Shown: positions 63,300 through 64,000 of the stretch, one piece after another
How the letters are laid out: every line of letters starts with the position of its first letter
Position numbering within the stretch: the first letter of the stretch is position 1
Assembly (NCBI GenBank): GCA_040285825.1
Contig: JAUPSS010000003.1
Span: 2,604,001-2,668,000, forward strand
Direction: 5' to 3'
Source of the DNA: Eukaryota sp. TZLM1-RC
Taxonomy: Eukaryota; Metamonada: BaSk clade
Length of the DNA stretch: 64,000 nt
Position numbers and translations under genes: made by a program
The notes under the pieces: generated by a model
The model's input: the letters and a program-made list of their open reading frames with translations, nothing else
Database searches by the model: none
Told to the model about the DNA's origin: nothing

Positions 63300-63955
63300 A
63301 AATTTAATATTACATTTCGCTCAGTTGTTCATGATGCTGTAAGAGATCAATTGTATGCTATGTGTAGAGCAACCATATTGAATCTTTTGTTGAACCACTT
63401 GCGCGTAAATAGTCACCTGAAAGTGAAGATAATAGTACTTTGGGAAACACCGTGCTGATTTAATTACTCCTGGGTCTAATGGTGTGTTCAATGTTTTTGA
63501 AGTTGTCACTGTTGATGTTTGTAAAGAATCAGCAATTAATTTTGCTAAAAAGGTGAAACTCCTCTTGCTTTGCTGAGAACACAATCAAAAAGTACAATGA
63601 GCCTTTATCTCAGCTAGGGCGTGTTGAGCATGTAAAATATCCGCTAGTTCCATTTGCTGTTTCTCTTTTTGGTAACATTGGAATATCTGGTATTAATTTT
63701 TTTGGTTTCAGATTTTTAATGAAGGAAAGAGTAGGAAAAGAGTTGAACTTTAATTTCTGGCACAATTAAATTGTTTTTAGTATTCTTAAAGCAATTCCAG
63801 AAATGTTGACCAAAGCACTGTTACAATTAGCAATAGAGTATGAAAATCGCGCACTGAAGAGATTTGATGATGTTGATGCGTGTATTGAGGATATGAGTTC
63901 TAGATTTTTGTTTAATTGTTCTGTTGGCGTTGGAAAATAAATAGACTGTTTTTTT
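63300..63955 (+). mobile_element. LINE III remnant
   Basis: Plus-strand counterpart of 42100-42680: knuckle-end sequence (VHDAVRDQLYAMC), the block coding for the GSNGVFNV and VTVDVCKESA region with frameshifts, and the terminal DDVDACIED block near 63860. 5' truncated at about 63300 and more decayed than the 42-kb copy. Confidence 0.6.
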
Positions 63956-64000
63956 TAAAAAAATCATCAGAGCCAAAATCATTCAATGACAGCGTGCTAT

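Overview
The window is nuclear DNA from an AT-rich, intron-poor but intron-bearing eukaryote. Genes lie on both strands without operons, use the standard code (TAA, TAG and TGA all end genes), and include typical eukaryotic products: Paf1-complex CDC73, WDR70, AK6/Fap7, a COMM-domain protein, profilin, centrin, DCP2, a tristetraprolin-type CCCH protein, TRIM and BTB proteins. Gene content and density fit a free-living, probably amoeboid protist. I cannot fix the lineage from the sequence. All introns I could place are 26-38 nt long, begin GT(A/T/G)TG or GTAAAT or similar, and mostly end in a compact branch-point plus acceptor such as CTTACTTTAG, CTCACCCTAG or TTAACCATAG. Placing these introns repairs the reading frames of profilin, centrin, DCP2, the CCCH protein, a La/HNH protein and a long secreted protein.

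Layout. 0.4-8.9 kb: WDR70 (+, broken frame), TRIM (-), COMM-domain protein and AK6 (divergent, 53 bp apart), BTB protein (-). 9.4-20 kb: a LINE graveyard in which sit a small four-helix membrane protein and two protein-L-isoaspartate methyltransferase genes, ending in tRNA-Leu and a MITE. 20.5-28 kb: gene fragment, DCP2 (-), a possible broken RRP1-like gene, profilin (-), a LINE remnant. 28.7-34 kb: two decayed Fanzor (eukaryotic TnpB-like) open reading frames flank CDC73 (+) and a La-motif/HNH protein (-). 35.4-38.9 kb: a many-intron secreted repeat protein (-) and a small membrane protein (+). 40-46.3 kb: more LINEs and a second copy of about 3 kb of the 11-14 kb block, interrupted by a 1.1-kb gag-only LTR element. 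46.5-55.8 kb: MATE transporter, CCCH protein, endonuclease/phosphatase-fold protein, tRNA-Glu, SLAC1/TehA-type transporter, centrin. 55.9-61.3 kb: a LINE reverse-transcriptase fragment split by a 4.4-kb decayed Ty3/gypsy element. 61.8-63 kb: double hemerythrin protein, then a last LINE remnant.

The most informative features are the transposon junctions. The duplicated block preserves empty target sites for a LINE insertion and for the gag-only element, and the LINE reading frame is restored exactly when the gypsy element and one copy of its 4-bp target duplication are removed. The two Fanzor relics and the ultra-short introns are the other main points of interest.
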